A stretch of DNA of 5,375 bases, taken from contig JAKFYO010000079.1 in assembly GCA_021730825.1 (NCBI GenBank), forward strand, positions 1 through 5,375, in the 5' to 3' direction. The notes beneath the pieces were generated by a model. The model was given only the letters and a program-made list of their open reading frames with translations. It was not told where the DNA came from and did not search any database. The stretch comes from Hyphomicrobiales bacterium. Lineage in GTDB: Bacteria > Pseudomonadota > Alphaproteobacteria > Rhizobiales > Xanthobacteraceae. This document shows, one piece after another, positions 5,331 through 5,375 of this stretch. The position numbers and the translations under genes were made by a program. Numbering within the stretch: the first letter of the stretch is position 1; every line of letters starts with the position of its first letter.

Positions 5331-5375
5331 GTACCGGCTGCCCCGGTGCTTCAAATCAACAGTCCCGCCTGCCTA

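Noticed and set aside
5331..5375. ACCGG/CCGGT inverted repeat after the thioesterase gene as a terminator
   Set aside because: The stem is only 5 bp with no following T-run; the window ends too soon to judge.

Overview
The window looks like chromosomal DNA from a high-GC alphaproteobacterium, most likely of the Hyphomicrobiales (Bradyrhizobium/Xanthobacteraceae-like). This is inferred from GC-rich codons (about 60-68% GC in three 60-base lines I counted by hand), the lipid and organic-acid gene content, and a dispersed-type palindromic repeat of the CTCCCCGC-GCGGGGAG ... TGAGGGGC kind that I associate with this order. No database search was possible.

Left part (1-2420, + strand): a tightly packed three-gene operon. 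It holds the C-terminal two thirds of an AMP-forming acyl-CoA synthetase (5' end outside the window), a four-helix YqhA/UPF0114-family membrane protein 1 base downstream, and a crotonase-fold protein whose GTG start directly follows the preceding stop. The crotonase lacks one of the two hydratase glutamates and looks more like a delta3,delta2-enoyl-CoA isomerase. Together they suggest activation of a carboxylic acid to its CoA thioester and remodelling of an enoyl-CoA. A small DUF2798-type two-helix membrane protein (2427-2660, - strand) converges on this operon.

Middle (2661-4431): a 124-base divergent intergenic region precedes a 548-residue FAD-binding dehydrogenase of the COG3573/PRK12834 type, which has a very good ribosome binding site.

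Right part (4432-5375): the most unusual segment. A 452-base cassette (4454-4905) has imperfect terminal inverted repeats of 55 and 62 bases that enclose almost exactly one gene, a DUF559 (PD-(D/E)XK/Vsr-like nuclease fold) protein. The left arm supplies the gene's probable GTG start and Shine-Dalgarno sequence, and the right arm begins on the last base of its stop codon. The interior is about 50% GC, clearly lower than its surroundings. Without the cassette, the FAD dehydrogenase and the downstream gene would be only 33 bases apart, so it looks like an insertion into a former operon. The downstream gene (4917-5330) is a hot-dog thioesterase of the fluoroacetyl-CoA thioesterase (FlK) family with the Thr/Glu/His catalytic set in the right spacing. 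The last 45 bases hold no gene and no convincing terminator.
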